Shown piece by piece: positions 44,801-55,120 of a stretch of 64,000 bases of DNA. Under the pieces are notes generated by a model, which saw only the letters and a program-made list of their open reading frames with translations, did not search any database and was not told the origin of the DNA. The translations under genes were made by a program, and so were the position numbers. Origin of the DNA: Isoperla grammatica (lineage: Eukaryota; Arthropoda; Insecta; Plecoptera; Perlodidae); contig OX246747.1 of NCBI GenBank assembly GCA_945910005.1, positions 5,514,274 to 5,578,273 of the forward strand, in the 5' to 3' direction. Position 1 is the first letter of the stretch. Every line of letters begins with the position of its first letter.

Positions 44801-44992
44801 GCTTTATTAAATATTTTAATTGTTGTGCTATCAGGATAATGACAAGGAACCAGGATAATGACAAAATACAGCTTGTAGTTCTCATGTGAGCATATATGTA
44901 TTTAGATAATTGAGAGTACAGTGGTTATTGACTTGGAAGTGAATTTAAGAGGTTATTTGAATTTATACAAATTCAAAGTTATTTTTATTCAG
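41815..44992. repeat. Long repeat copy C (matches copy B)
   Basis: See copy B at 20395-23492 for the shared ends. Copy C retains the 45-bp segment missing from B and has a 20-base C run at about 44458-44475 in the shared 5' region. CATTCATGAC-type tandem units lie at about 42825-42900. Confidence 0.9.
42966..44285 (-). pseudogene. DFSEN/HGKG-family transposase-like gene, copy C
   Basis: Same organisation as copy B, including the duplicated SDGP-type block. The first version is open for 88 codons ('YHWLILKKEPICFGTKSDN' to 'SKNIYEYGFFK'), the second begins after a frame change at the A-run near 43970. The C-terminal domain here is 159 codons because it keeps 'SSPIPPTTLHCKNIS', removed in copy B. 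Shared faults in B and C (the duplicated block, the SYGP tyrosine and the frame changes) show that they were copied after the gene was already defective, so a helper or a segmental duplication spread them. Confidence 0.6.
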
Positions 44993-45198
44993 ACATCATC
45001 ATTTACCCTCTCACATCCAGGAGCTAGGCGCCTGGAAAACCCTAGGAATCCAGGTTATTTTACAAAAAAAAAATCATAAAATACGTGATAAGTTGTGTTT
45101 TCTGATATCTCGGGATCTAGTAGACCTAGAAGAAAGCTATATACATCAAAATGCTCACAAGAAAGTAATGAATATTACTGAGAGAATTGTTTACCTCT

Positions 45199-47870
45199 TT
45201 AGTAGTCTTTAAGGGTGTGGTAAGGCTTGAAGTGTTCAATGCACAAAGGTAATTTACAAGTATCACATTCATAAATGGTTTCTTTTCTCGTCTTCTTGTC
45301 AAGACAGACACGACACCTCTTTTTGGTTACTGCACCCTCGTCTGCAGTTGGAGCCATCTTGACAAGGAAGTGTCTGCCCGAAAGTCTTAAGGGGGATGGT
45401 CCAGGAATGGTTGGCCTTCTTCGGTAATCTGGTACATTTGTTGCAAGGAGAATGTCTTCAGCCAATTTCCGTTTAAACTCGTTGAAAGATCTGTCAACCT
45501 TTCCATTGACAGCCCTATGTACAATGTGGCTGTTGAGTATAGCCATGTCAACAAAGAAGAAAATCTTCTTGTAGGCCTTCTTGGAGCGGCGCATGATGTG
45601 GAACCCACTTAGTAGTTGATCGCCTCGATCAACACCACCCATTCCATATAGTCCAAGAGCCAGCAACATAAAAGCTCCCCTCATAAGGTACATATGTTTT
45701 GACTATTGGAATAGGAGCGGAAAAACTACTCTACTAACAAAACGCGCGTCTTACTCCTCAACGTGGGGGCTTTTAGGCCCCACAGGGGGCCAAAAAAGCC
45801 GAAAAAAAGGCCCAAGGTTCCCCTCATAAGGTACATGGATGGAGTAAACGCCATTTTGTAGAGATAAGTGTCCCAAATAGGAATTCGAAGAGTAAGACGG
45901 GATATTAGGGGGCGTTTACCGATCAGACGCCATTTTACCCAAAAAGGGCCATTTTTTATTTTCGCACATGCATGCGCTTAAATACTCAAATCATATCCGG
46001 AAATGTCTCGAGACGTAGAAAAACATACATTTTAAAGAAATTTTGGGTTATTGTCCTCGCCAGACGCCCTCAAAAGGGGCCCAAAAAGGCCAAGGTTCCC
46101 CTCATAAGGTACATGAATGGAGTAAACGCCATTTTGTAGAGATAAGTGTCCCAAATACGAATTCGAAGAGTAAGACGGGATATTAGGGGGCGTTTACCGA
46201 TCAGACGCCATTTTGTCCAAAAAGGGCCACTTTTTATTTTCACACGTGCACGCGCTTTAACACCCAAAACATATCCTTAAATGCCCCTAGAGGTGAATAC
46301 ATTTCAAAGATATTGTGTGATGTCCTCGCCAGCCCCCCCCCCCCCCCACAGCCTCGATCCGGATGCGATAGTTTTGAAGCTCCGCCCACCCCTAACTTAA
46401 ATATACCAGTATTTATTATTATTAATGTCAGGATTTAAGGATATGTTTTGGGTGTTAATTGCGTGCATGTGTGAAAATAAAAAGTGTACCTTTTTGGGTA
46501 AAATGGCGTCTGATCGGTAAACGCCCCCTAATATCCCGTCTTACTCTTCGAATTCCTATTTGGGACACTTATCTCTACACAATGGCGTTTACTCTATTCA
46601 TGTACCTTATGAGGGGAACCTTGGCCTTTTTGGGCCCCTTTTGAGGGCGTCTGGCGAGGACAATAACCCAAAATTTCTTTAAAATGTATGTTTTTTACGT
46701 CTCGAGACATTTCCGGATATGTTTTGAGTGTTTAAGCGCATGCATGTGCGAAAATAAAAAATGGCCCAATTGGGTAAAATGGCGTCTGATCGGTAAACGC
46801 CCCCTAATATCCCGTCTTACTCTTCGAATTCCTATTTGGGACACTTATCTCTACAAAATGGCGTTTACTCCATTCATGTACCTTATGAGGGGAACCTTGG
46901 CCTTTTTGGGCCCCTTTTGAGGGCGTCTGGCGAGGACAATAACCCAAAATTTCTTTAAAATGTATGTTTTTTACGTCTCGAGACATTTCCGGATATGTTT
47001 TGAGTGTTTAAGCGCATGCATGTGCGAAAATAAAAAATGGCCCAATTGGGTAAAATGGCGTCTGATCGGTAAACGCCCCCTAATATCCCGTCTTACTCTT
47101 CGAATTCCTATTTGGGACACTTATCTCTACAAAATGGCGTTTACTCCATTCATGTACCTTATGAGGGGAACCTTGGCCTTTTTGGGCCCCTTTTGAGTGA
47201 CCGAGGGGCCTAAAAGCCCCCACGTTGAGGAGTAAGACGCGCGTTTTGTTAGTAGAGTAGTTTTTCCGCTCCTATTTCAAAAGTCAAAACATATGTACCT
47301 TATGAGGGGAGCTTTTATGTTGCTGGCTCTCCGTCTAATAATTGTAATCAAGTATGCGAAGAGGCTTCAATTTTGTAGCCCCAGTTGCCCTATCTTTTTT
47401 AGATGTCTCTCCGAACTGAGGGCCATGCATTGTGGACAGCATCTTTACGTCCTTTTTGTCTGCCCACTTCAGTGCCATCACATTTTTGCATGTTTGGAAA
47501 GACATCTCTCCCTTCCTAAGTTTTTGGGCCATCAAGTCTTTGGGCACATTTTTACGGTTAGCCCGTACCGTGCCACAGACATTTGTCCCAGCATCAAACA
47601 GTGTTTGGTACAGTATTGGGGAGCTATACCAGTTGTCTAAATAGAGATTATAGCCACTATTTAGACAACCAATGGACTCGCACAGATCAATCACGACTTT
47701 GTGACTCGCAGGGGTGTCATCGACTTTGTCTTGGCCTATGTATATTTTAAAATTTGAAATATAACCATTGTCCGAGTCACAAAGTTTATAAAACTTTATT
47801 CCAAATCTGGCTCTTTTGGAAGGGTTGTATTGAATGAATGAAAGCCTGTGCAAGTAATGCCATATTAGAA
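45199..47870 (-). pseudogene. piggyBac transposase gene split by a palindromic element
   Basis: The first part (about 47870-47341) reads 'QYNPSKRARFGIKFYKLCDS', 'DNGYISNFKIYIGQDK', 'YNLYLDNWYSSPILYQTL' (second catalytic D) and 'LKPLRILDYN'. The second part (45648-45199) reads 'GMGGVDRGDQLLSGFHIMRR' (third D), 'YKKIFFFVDMAILNSHIVHR' and a C-terminal cysteine-rich domain 'KKRCRVCLDKKTRKETIYEC', 'DTCKLPLCIEHFKPYH'. Removing 45649-47337 and one TAT joins 'DYNY' to 'GMGGVD' in frame with family spacing. The first ~third of the protein, including the first D, is replaced at about 47860 by DFSEN-family sequence. Apart from that, both parts are uninterrupted. Confidence 0.9.
45649..47337. mobile_element. 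Modular palindromic element, copy 2 (inverted relative to copy 1)
   Basis: Ends are TAGTCCAAGAGCC (left) and GGCTCTCCGTCTA (right), flanked by ATA (TAT in gene orientation) on both sides. The left arm has two ~276-bp modules, the right arm three; modules starting near 46713 and 46989 are almost identical. The ~150-bp centre contains a 15-C run (46333-46347) and matches the centre of copy 1 in reverse. It interrupts the piggyBac gene. Confidence 0.92.
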
Positions 47871-48490
47871 TGAACTGTGCATGCGCATGTTTCTCGATTG
47901 TCCACTTTGGCAGTAACAATCCAAAACGGTTTTAGAACACAAAATCTAGAATAACTTAAATGTTCATAAGCTTTGTATTCAGTGCAAAAAATTTTGTGAA
48001 GATTGAGAAGTGAATCGTCTAGATATCTTTTCTGCTGATTGATTTTTCTTTTGGTGTTGGTGTCTTTTTTTCCCAGGACACATCCTACTACATTCTTCTC
48101 TTTCGAGAAATCTTTGGACTTTTCGGCAGATATCATCGTTGGCTTTACTTGAGTTTTTGCCTCTTTGTTGGCCATTAAGCCTTTATATTTCAAGAAGTGG
48201 GTCGTAGTAGTCAAAGTTCTGTACTTCCAAAAAACCTGACCTCCTCGAAAAATCTTGTAGAAGATTTGCTTATCCTTGTTTGAACGTAAGGTGCTGTATG
48301 ATTTCTTCATTTGCTCGCCCATAACCACCCCTTCAAACAATTTTCTCCTAATTGCGAGATTTACAAAACGATGACCCCTCAAAAGTTTCCGTACTGAACT
48401 TCGAGGGGTGGCACATTTCTTTATTTTCATCTTCGAGTCACAAGCAGGAAACAAGGAAGAAGACGTCAACTTTTCATATAAAAACTTCAA
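47860..48490 (-). pseudogene. DFSEN/HGKG-family protein, N-terminal part
   Basis: About 210 codons: 'RSSVRKLLRGHRFVNLAIRR', 'RGGQVFWKYRTLTTTTHFLK', 'KKDTNTKRKINQQKRYLDDS', 'LLNLHKIFC', and 'SYSRFCVLKPFWIVTAKVDN' followed by 'RETCACTVHSNMALLAQ'. The same sequence of motifs, PGK.DT.T, KRYL, YS.FC.LKPFWIV and R(D/E)TC, occurs at 53797-54500, so this is the N-terminal half of the family represented elsewhere by DFSEN and HGKG blocks. It is open to the junction with piggyBac at about 47860, where the reading frame of the other gene takes over within a few bases. Confidence 0.55.
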
Positions 48491-48675
48491 ACAATCATTT
48501 ATTACTCTTAAAAACTAACTTCAATATTATAATAAGCATCAAAAGAAAGACAATTAAACATTGTTCAATAGAAATAACACTTTGAACAAGACTTTGGCGT
48601 TTTTCATTGGAAAAAGTGAGTAAGAAGCGCGATCAGTGATACTAAACAAATACCGTAAACTATACAACCACTGCC

Positions 48676-49190
48676 CTATAAAGGGCAATAATAATAATAA
48701 TAATAATAATAAAGGGCAGTCAGTACAATTACATCAAATTTAAATTGAAGTTTATTTAGTATAACCACAAGCTGGTCAAAGTTCTTCCTTATACCCCTAA
48801 TATTGACATGTATTATCTTGAACCCAGTTTTATTACCATACACACACTGTAGGTCATGCACGTCATCCAACTCAAGAGTATTAAATATATCATTTGACAG
48901 TGACGTGTCCGACAAATCCATGTTAAACTGAAAACGTTTCGCAGATAGTGAAACAACAACAACACAGGGATTACGACCCAACCAACACAACCACAAAAGA
49001 GTTGATGTACTTAGCTTACTGTGGATTACTCAGCCGGTGTCAGGATGTCGCTGGGCATATTGACGTGTTTGACTGGGGAGTCAACGTCCTTGCGTAGAAA
49101 TACTCGACCTCCCCTCGTCCACACGAATCGGAAATCGCACTGTTGCTTTGCTTTCCGAGCCAACCAAAACAAGTTATTGTGTCAACCGCG
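48676..49190 (-). pseudogene. LINE: ORF1 C-terminus and ORF2 endonuclease start
   Basis: At 49190-49030 the minus strand reads 'NLFWLARKAKQQCDFRFVW', 'TRGGRVFLRKDVDSPVKHVN' and 'MPSDI', the C-terminal domain of CR1-like ORF1 proteins (related to the baculovirus FP C-terminal fold). ORF2 starts at about 48924 with 'MDLSDTSLSNDIFNTLELDD' and reaches 'FKIIHVNIRGIRKNFDQLVV' and 'FDVIVLT', the first endonuclease block. An (AAT)n run (48689-48712) then interrupts it, before the catalytic glutamate. The same type of LINE is represented at 23493-24288 and 56146-60430. Confidence 0.7.
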
Positions 49191-49202
49191 TCAGATGCTC
49201 GT

Positions 49203-50345
49203 TCACGTAAATGTTATTATTTGAAGTATTGAAAGTTGTCGGAGGTGCATGGCGACTTCGGGGATCCCGACAGCGCTATGGAGGTCTGCTGTAGACGTGT
49301 CTCTGGGCGCCCCAGTGGCATATCGGATGGCCCTTTTCTGCAGTTTTTGAAGTTTTAGAATATGTGTTTTTGCACAGCTGGCGTGAAAAGTAGGTGAAAG
49401 TTGGTCGGATGACGGCTTTGTACAATAGCATTTTAGTGGCTGCCGACATGTTTTGCGATCGTAATAATGGGGTAAGCGATGCCAGTTTGCAACGGGCTCG
49501 AGTGAGTACGGACGACGCATGGTTTATCCAACGTAACTTGTTGTCTAGGATAACTCCCAGACACTTGCTCTCCGGGGTCCATACTACAGCTTGTTCTCGT
49601 ATTAGAAGCGGGGGCTCACGATGTTTCTTAAATAGGAACGGTTCTCGGTGCTTAGGGTGTCTCTTGCGGGTAAATATTGTGGCTGTGGTCTTTGTCGGGG
49701 TTATGGCTATACGCCACTGTTAATACCAGGGTAGAACTCTCGCCAAGTAGCGTTTAAGGTGGCGCAACGCTATTGCGGGTGCGCTCCTTGTGCCAGTGCC
49801 GTGAAGTCATCGGCAAATATACTCGCGATGATGGGTTCATCATGTCGTGTGTATAGATGCCGTAGAGGGAGGGTCCCAGGACGGATCCCTGTGGTACCCC
49901 GGCGTGAATAGTGTGTGTGGTAGAGGCAGCGTCCTTCCACGAGACATGGTATGTTCGTCCCGTCAGGTAAGATCTAACCATTCCCGTGAGGTGAGAGGGC
50001 ATGCCTAGCCTGGAGGCCCTCGTGCCAGACTCGGTCGAATGCCTTGGCCACGTCGAGGAACACGGCCGTGGCTACCCTATTCTTGTTGTAGGCTGTTGTT
50101 ACAAAGTCGGTGATGCGGGCTAGGGCGTGCGTTGTGGAGTGGTGTCGCCTGAACCCGTATTGGCAGTCTGGATGCACGTTGGTGGCTGTCATCACCGGTT
50201 GGAGGCGGGCCTGTATTACTCTTTCGAAAATTTTTCCAAGGGTGCTCAGTAAGCTAATGGGCCTGTAGTTTGCCGGGTCACGAGGTGACTTACCCGGCTT
50301 GGGGAACATGACCACCTTGGCGTGCTTCCAATTGGTTGTGGAGGG
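49203..50345 (-). pseudogene. LINE reverse transcriptase (Jockey-like), degraded
   Basis: From about 50345: 'MVMFPKPGKSPRDPANYRPI', 'SLLSTLGKIFERVIQARL', 'CQYGFRRHHSTTHALARITD', 'ATAVFLDVAKAFDRVWHEGL' (motif A), 'GRTYHVSWKDAAST', 'HAGVPQGSVLGPSLYGIYTH' (motif B), and, in a shifted frame at about 49825-49785, 'ASIFADDFTALAQGA' (catalytic motif C). A C-terminal part at 49520-49203 has 'LKLQKLQKRAIRYATGAPRD'. The first residues merge with a Harbinger frame near 50345. Three or more frameshifts; motifs A to C are all recognisable. The 5' half including the endonuclease is missing. Confidence 0.85.
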
Positions 50346-50379
50346 CCTTTGTTATCCATTCTTGGTTTCCCAAGATTGT

Positions 50380-51006
50380 GACCAGAGCTAACACTATGAA
50401 CGAATGATACACCTTGTAGTTATAATAGTCCGTTGGATATTCGTGTGGAGTCTAGATTGGAATATGAGTGCCATCTAGTGCACCAATACATCCTGGAAAT
50501 TGCCATTTATCCCAAAACCCAGCAGCAACAGATTCCATTTCATAACGAGTTTTTGGAAATCGCACCAAATCATCATACAGTTCATCACATGCAATGCAAA
50601 ACTCATGTAAAATCGAGCACACTGTGCTTTTACCAACACCGTAAGTATCGCCGACACTCCACAAATCATTATTACTCTTTAGTATGGTTAAAGCTATTGC
50701 CACTCGTTTGTCTACAGGAATAGCACGACGCATAACTGTGTCATCTTTCCGTATACGTATATGGCTCTATCAAATCACAAAGTTGTAAGAAAGACTGCCT
50801 GCTTAGACGATATTTTTTTGAAAACGTGCGTCGTTCCACAAAGGAACTGTGATCTCCCAGAAAGATGAGTGGTGTGTGTAAGACCACAGTCTTCTGTCCT
50901 GGCCAATTCTTTGTCGACGGCGATTTATTCGCGCTATTATTACACGTCGCAATCGGTTCCTTCGTGCAAGTAATTCTAATTCTGCTTGTTGTTTTGGGTT
51001 TGCCAC
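50380..51006 (-). pseudogene. PIF/Harbinger transposase, N-terminal half
   Basis: Starts 'MANPKQQAELELLARRNRLR' at 51006, a basic helix, followed by 'SSFWEITVPLWNDARFQKN', 'LSRQSFLQLCDLIEP' after a shift at an A-run, 'MRRAIPVDKRVAIALTI', 'VGDTYGVGKSTVCSILHEFC' (helix-turn-helix) and 'WQFPGCIGALDGTHIPI' (first catalytic D). A stop interrupts 'IPI*TPHEYPTDYYNYKVYH', and the family pattern goes on to 'SFIVLALV' before it joins LINE sequence near 50370. Two frameshifts and one stop. The second D and the E are absent. It is a different copy from the C-terminal fragment at 1344-1685. Confidence 0.85.
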
Positions 51007-51358
51007 CTTAAAAAGTAGGTAAAAAACGTAACAAAGTGTAAAAAAATTTCTGGTAACATTTCAGTGATTGAGGTTATGGCTGAAGGCTAGGCCTATACCA
51101 CCACTAAACACTTCCTTGAGATATGTATGTTTCACTTAAAATATAGCTTCTAGTGTTCTTCCAACTCGATTAACGCGATCAAACCATATCACACAAACTT
51201 CTCTTACTTAATTAACACAAAATTGAATTAAAGATGTCACTTAAACGTCAAACAATCAACACATAAACAAAAGTTAAAGCTGTTTGGAAATTCTTCCGCT
51301 AGGTGCCACAATTGTCGTTAAATTGATCCGTGTGGACGTTCACGGGAATCATGTCCCC

Positions 51359-51389
51359 CGTTGATTATCTTCTTCGAGGATAATCAACG
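51359..51389. repeat. Perfect 11-bp hairpin
   Basis: CGTTGATTATC and GATAATCAACG are separated by nine bases. It lies in a geneless stretch (51007-51535) upstream of the Harbinger fragment and could be part of its terminal region. Confidence 0.55.
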
Positions 51390-51535
51390 TACGTGTAGAC
51401 CAAGTATTTGACATGTTTGAAACATTAGCCTATAGGTCTAGGCCCATAACGGGGGGAAATGAAAACAACTATTCTCTAAAGTCAAGCTGCTAAAGTCACA
51501 AGAAAAATGAAATCAAAGCCGTAGCCGATGATATT

Positions 51536-51722
51536 TAGACTTAACGTCTCATATTTATGCAATAGTGCTAATCGACACGCTGAGTGGGTAATAATAAAGA
51601 TGAAAAATTGCCACATGACATCCATGCCCGAGCCAGGATTCGAACCTGAAATGAAGCGATTGTGGTTTACTAGACCAACGCCTAACGCCACGACCAACTA
51701 CGCTGGACCAAAGCCTTATTGT
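51536..51722 (-). mobile_element. tRNA-derived SINE
   Basis: On the minus strand a tRNA-like head carries an A-box-like GTAGTTGGTCGTGGCG and a perfect B box GGTTCGAATCC (about 51634-51644 in plus coordinates). The tail CGATTAGCACTATTGCATAA and ATGAGACGTTAAG is the one shared by the other SINEs in the window. It sits next to the 3' exon of the Tigger gene. Confidence 0.85.
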
Positions 51723-51787
51723 TTGGCCTAATCTAAAGAAGTTGACCAATAAAAATGTAAATGTTGAGTCTGGGCCCTCAAACTTAC

Positions 51788-53204
51788 TATAGCTTCACCG
51801 TGATCAAGCTCGTCTGCTAAATTCTCGGCCGAGATACCCGCGCGCTTGAAACATTTCTCAATCGTCCGTGGAATGACGAGACTCCACGCCAGGGCTATGA
51901 AGTTCATTGCCTGATAATAACGAATTTGGCATTAAAAATATTATTTTGCGATTAAACCGTAAGGGCACTGCAATAATCGTACATATAGCCTATTTCCTGA
52001 TCTTCCGATTCCCAGTCTTGATAAAATTTGGGTTCAACGTTTTAGTCCGCTGAGTGTACTTTGCTTTCCGTAAGCCACGCCCCTACCAGCCTCGCGACCT
52101 GCACCAACACAACTTAATACCGCCCCCACCCCCCTTTGACTAAAGCATAAGCAGGCCTAGGTTTACCTCGAGTACATTGACCTTCTTCTCCGGATGGTTA
52201 TGGGTCAGCTGATGTATCACGAGTTGTAGCAGCCGCTTCCGGTAGTGCACTTTGAAATTTTGGATAATGCCCAGGTCAAGGGGCTGTAGCTCACTGGTAC
52301 AATTTGGGGGGAAGAATCGAACATCGATGTTTCGTAGGAAGTCCACGTTAGGCGGGTGGGCTGGACACTGGTCAATGATCAGTAATATCTTCCTGCCTTT
52401 AGCACCCATTTTAGCGTCTAACGCACATAGCCAGTCCTTGAAAATCTGTGTGGTCACCCACGCTTTTTTACTGGCGGTATATTGAGTGGGTAACGCGATT
52501 ATTCTTGAAGCATCTCGGCTTCCTAGATTTGCCGATGACGATTGGGAGAAGCTTCTTACTACCGTCAGGGTTGGCGCAAAGTAACACCGTCAGTCTTTAC
52601 TCTTTTTCCCTCCGTGACAAGTGTCATTTTTCATTGCCAAAGTCCTGGACGGCAAAAGATGGAAAAATAGGCCAGTCTCGTCCGCGTTGAAGATGTCCTT
52701 CATCTCGTAGTCTTTTATTATGTCGGGGAGTTGAGATGTTTTCCAGAAGGCTGCTGTTTCGCTATTCACACTTCCAGACTCCCCACACACAACTTTCGAA
52801 GTGATGCCAAACCGTTTCTTAAAATTGTGAAGCCAACCGGTGGAGGCTAAAAAATTCGGCGTTATATTCATCTTCAATGAAAGTTCTTTCCCCTTTTTCA
52901 TGAGTATTGGCCCACTAACAGGCTTGTTAGCAGCACGACATTGATTAAAAAACTGAACTAACACTTCTTCCAATTCTGAAAATTTCCCCGCTTGCACCCG
53001 CATCTTTTTAACAGAAGAGGAACCACAGGCATTAGTATTTTTCTCAATCTCTTTTCTTTTATAGATAAATGTATTTAAAGTCGATCCCGGTAGATTCAAC
53101 TTTTTCGCTAAGTCCACTTTCGAGAGATGAGGATTGGCATCTACTTCTTTTAAAATGTTTATCTTGTCCTGCAAAGACAGAGCTTTGCGCTTTCGCGAAG
53201 ACAT
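51788..53204 (-). pseudogene. Tigger/pogo transposase, nearly intact, with intron
   Basis: Start at 53204: 'MSSRKRKALSLQDKINILKE' and 'STLNTFIYKRKEIE' (CENP-B helix-turn-helix), 'FNQCRAANKPVSGPILMKKG' and 'FLASTGWLHNFKKRFGI' (second DNA-binding domain). DDE blocks are 'DIFNADETGLFF' (D), 'RKILLIIDQCPAHPPNVDF' (D) and 'PPNCTSELQPLDLGIIQNFK' (D). Two frameshifts, at about 52597 and 52475, flank 'VLLCANPDGSKKLLPIVIGK'. After 'KKVNVLE' a GTAAAC donor begins a 256-bp intron (51911-52166); after TTATCAG the next exon reads 'AMNFIALAWSLVIPRTIEKC' and 'FKRAGISAENLADELDHGEA', ending in a GTAAGT donor at 51788. A final exon is not found; the tRNA-SINE lies where it might have been. Confidence 0.9.
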
Positions 53205-53754
53205 CAACACAATTCCACACGTGGCTTTTCTTTCGAACACAACAACGCAGCAGCTGAGCACACGAACCTTACCGTCGAACAGTACGAAACACAGTGTGGA
53301 GCGCATACACACAGTCCGGCGGGGCGGGGTAGGAGGAGAAGCTTCATCTCGCGCTTGAGGGCGGCTAGGCACTAGGTAGTCTGGCGGTCGCGCGGGGGGT
53401 GTGAGGGGGGAAACCAGTTGGAAACAACAACATTCCCCTCTCGCGCTTGAGGGCGGCTAGGCACTAGGTAGTCTGGCGGGGGGTGTGAGGGGGGGAAACC
53501 AGTTGGAAACAACAACATTCCATTATCTCGCGTCAGAGAAGGCCGGTTTTCCAACTAAATCGAGCTTGCAGGAAATTATGACGCGTTGATTTCACACGAT
53601 AGCGTATAATCAAAACTTTGATGTCTGGGGGAACAATTTCTGTCGCGTAAAACCCGAAAATAACGTATAATTAAATTATTTTAACATTGATTCTTATGGG
53701 AAGTGGCCGGAACCATATGGAAATCACCTATAAATACGAAAAATGTATAAGTAC

Positions 53755-53794
53755 GAAACGTATAAGTACGAAACGTATAATCGATGCTCCACTG
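53755..53794. repeat. Right terminal repeat of the Tigger element
   Basis: On the minus strand the element starts CAGTGGAGCATCGATTATAC followed by GTTTCGTACTTATAC twice. The start agrees with Tigger-type ends (CAGTGG...TCGATTAT). The adjoining TA (53795-53796) is the target dinucleotide. The matching left end was not found, probably lost around 51.5-51.8 kb. Confidence 0.75.
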
Positions 53795-53796
53795 TA

Positions 53797-55120
53797 CATG
53801 TATCCCGATCTCTCACATTTGGATGAACGATCCAAAATGGTTTAAGTGAGCAAAAATGCGAGTAACTTACTTTTAAGCTTTGAGTGGCGACAAATTTATC
53901 AAAGAGGCTCTTTAGAGTAGCACTTAGAAACTGCTTCTGCTTCTTGACAAATTTTTTAGTAATGGTGTCATTTTTGCCTGGGCAAATCCTGCTGTTGTAA
54001 TCTTCTTCCAAGAACTCTTCTACCACTCGCCTGCCCAGGGGCTGCCACCTTATCGTGGTGGGCAGGTTTGCGTGCTTTGTTGATCCCGAGAGCTATGCCG
54101 GCGGAAGCGTATGCTTCTGGTAGGGCCACCCTAGCCGGACTGGGCGAGGAGGAGAAGTCAGACGAAGTGCAGTCCACACCCCAATCCCCTTCCCCCCCCA
54201 CTGTCCCATTGAATATTTCTCCTCCCACTTGGCCCTGCCCTCCCTTGCTGGACTCCCGTATGACGACTCACGCGACGTACAATGGATCTGATTCGGATGT
54301 GGCTTTATTCTTCATTATCATCTTTCTCATCTTCATTATCACCCGCTCATCGTCTCGATTAGCCATCGTTGCATAAATATGAGACGTTAAGCCCCATTAA
54401 TCAATCATCTTCTACCACTCGACGTAACCTCTCTTGTTTATCGGCCAATCGCTTTCTTTTGCGAATTACTTCCGCAATTGATCGACGCTGTCGATATGAA
54501 CTTGCCCATATCTTCTTGTAGGATAAAAAAGGACAAAATGTTAACAGTTTGTATTTTCTAAGACGTGTCCCAGCCCAAAAAACTTTGATACAATTCTCTT
54601 CAATTGATCATCAGACAAGGTCTTGGCCCCCTCAGTAACTTGATCAATTAAGACCTCACCCATTAGCAGTCTTCTTTTCACACCAGGAGACACCTGAATA
54701 ATCAAAAATTGAAGTTAGAGAAAACACAGTAAATAAATTTAAAGAGATTAGGTTTAACTAGGTGCTTGTAGGCACTTCTTAATTTACCTTGTCGGAGCCA
54801 ATCAGTGCTCCCACTCTTGTCCCCGGAGGGGCTGCATTTAAGTTTAGTTTACGTTTACGAGTTGTTCGCTGTATTTGTTTTCTGTATTTGTCACATCGAT
54901 TTGCTGTTTTAGCTAGTTGGATTAGTAGTTTCGCCACTTCTCTAAATAATTTAGATCAGTCCCTGCGTTGCCTCTTTCTCCCGGAAGCTTTCCTACTAAG
55001 ACCTTCAATGTTCGACCTTGATGTTGAAGGTTGTGATGGCAACGGCGATGATTCAATTTCTTCATCGTCATTGCTAGTAGTAGTAGTAGTAGCTTCTGGG
55101 TTTACGTAATTTTCAATCAT
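53797..55120 (-). pseudogene. DFSEN/HGKG-family gene, N-terminal half, with intron, split by SINE and Tigger
   Basis: From an ATG at 55120: 'MIENYVNPEATTTTTTSND', an acidic and serine-rich head, a basic patch with one stop ('GRKRQRRD*SKLFREV'), 'RCDKYRKQIQRTTRKRKL' and 'GTRVGALIGSDK'. A 94-bp intron (54694-54787) has good borders. Then 'VSPGVKRRLLMGEVLIDQV', 'DDQLKRIVSKFFG', a frame change, 'YKKIWASSYRQRRSIAEVIR', 'EEFLEEDYNSRICPGKND', 'TITKKFVKKQKQFLSATL' and 'SYSHFCSLKPFWIVHPNVRD' ending 'RDTC' at the Tigger end. The SINE at 54030-54407 splits the frame with a 14-bp duplication. The DFSEN and HGKG blocks that should follow are missing beyond Tigger. Confidence 0.6.
54030..54407 (+). mobile_element. 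Full SINE with exact 14-bp target duplication
   Basis: TCTTCTACCACTCG precedes (54016-54029) and follows (54408-54421) the element. It starts CCTGCCCAGGGGCTGCCACC, includes the whole body known from the other copies, and ends CCCCATTAATCAATCA. It is the reference copy for this SINE family in the window: about 378 bp with no poly-A but an ATCA-type 3' end. Confidence 0.97.

Noticed and set aside
51600..51722. Functional tRNA gene
   Set aside because: The B box is perfect and the A box recognisable, but the anticodon and acceptor stems do not close into a cloverleaf and a SINE tail follows, so it is a SINE head.
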